From: Anaeroplasmataceae bacterium
Lineage (GTDB): Bacteria; Bacillota_I; Bacilli_A; Acholeplasmatales; Anaeroplasmataceae
Assembly: GCA_020024985.1 (NCBI GenBank)
Contig: JAHHSW010000052.1
Span: 1 to 6,451 of the forward strand
Length of the DNA: 6,451 nucleotides
Direction: 5' to 3'
Below the pieces are notes generated by a model. The model made no database searches, was not told the DNA's origin, and saw only the letters and a program-made list of their open reading frames with translations. A program made the translations under genes and the position numbers. Numbering within the stretch: the first letter of the stretch is position 1; the number at the start of each line of letters is the position of its first letter. Positions 6,440 to 6,451 of the stretch are shown piece by piece.

Positions 6440-6451
6440 AGGGTATCTAAT

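Noticed and set aside
6400..6451. kdpD-like gene as a frameshifted or truncated full-length kdpD pseudogene
   Set aside because: The membrane domain is also cleanly absent in the middle of an intact frame, the protein ends right after the GAF domain, and two in-frame stops plus an operator element follow. No frame of the last 24 bases shows kinase-like sequence, though so short a stretch cannot fully exclude it.

Overview
The window holds one nearly complete potassium-scavenging Kdp locus, all on the + strand: kdpF, kdpA, kdpB, kdpC and an unusual kdpD-like gene. The DNA is AT-rich, with many ATA, AGA and TTA codons and strong GAGG-type ribosome binding sites. This suggests a low-GC anaerobe-type Bacillota (Firmicutes) lineage, but nothing here fixes the genus and the taxonomy is an inference.

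Layout: bases 1-32 look like the intrinsic terminator of a gene ending just left of the window. Bases 48-115 form a compact promoter: two copies of an 18-base element 33 bp apart, each built as an 11-bp-period tandem repeat (the second copy has a degenerate first half), followed by a perfect TATAAT. This is the geometry of a promoter activated by an OmpR/PhoB/KdpE-family response regulator. After a short leader come kdpF (170-259, 29 codons), kdpA (256-1974, sharing ATGA with kdpF), kdpB (1990-4095), kdpC (4105-4887) and the kdpD-like gene (4889-6427). Gaps are 15 bp or less, so this is one transcription unit. No tRNA, rRNA, mobile element, CRISPR array or stretch over 300 bases without a gene is present.

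Function: KdpA (channel-like K+ subunit), KdpB (P-type ATPase), KdpC (extracytoplasmic-domain subunit) and KdpF (single-helix stabilising peptide) form the high-affinity KdpFABC pump. The fifth gene has the KdpD N-terminal ATP-binding domain, a USP domain and a KdpD-type GAF domain. It lacks both the four-helix membrane domain and the histidine kinase of classical KdpD and ends at a genuine double stop. Its USP domain carries a spacing-perfect version of the motif linked to c-di-AMP binding in Staphylococcus aureus KdpD. The same 11-bp tandem element recurs over its stop codon at 6422-6439, implying that the gene just beyond the window belongs to the same regulon.

The main points of interest are the soluble kinase-less KdpD, its likely c-di-AMP motif, the matching operators at both ends of the operon, a roughly 58-residue Asp/Asn-rich insertion in KdpC, and a perfect hairpin early in kdpC. 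The transporter itself is ordinary.
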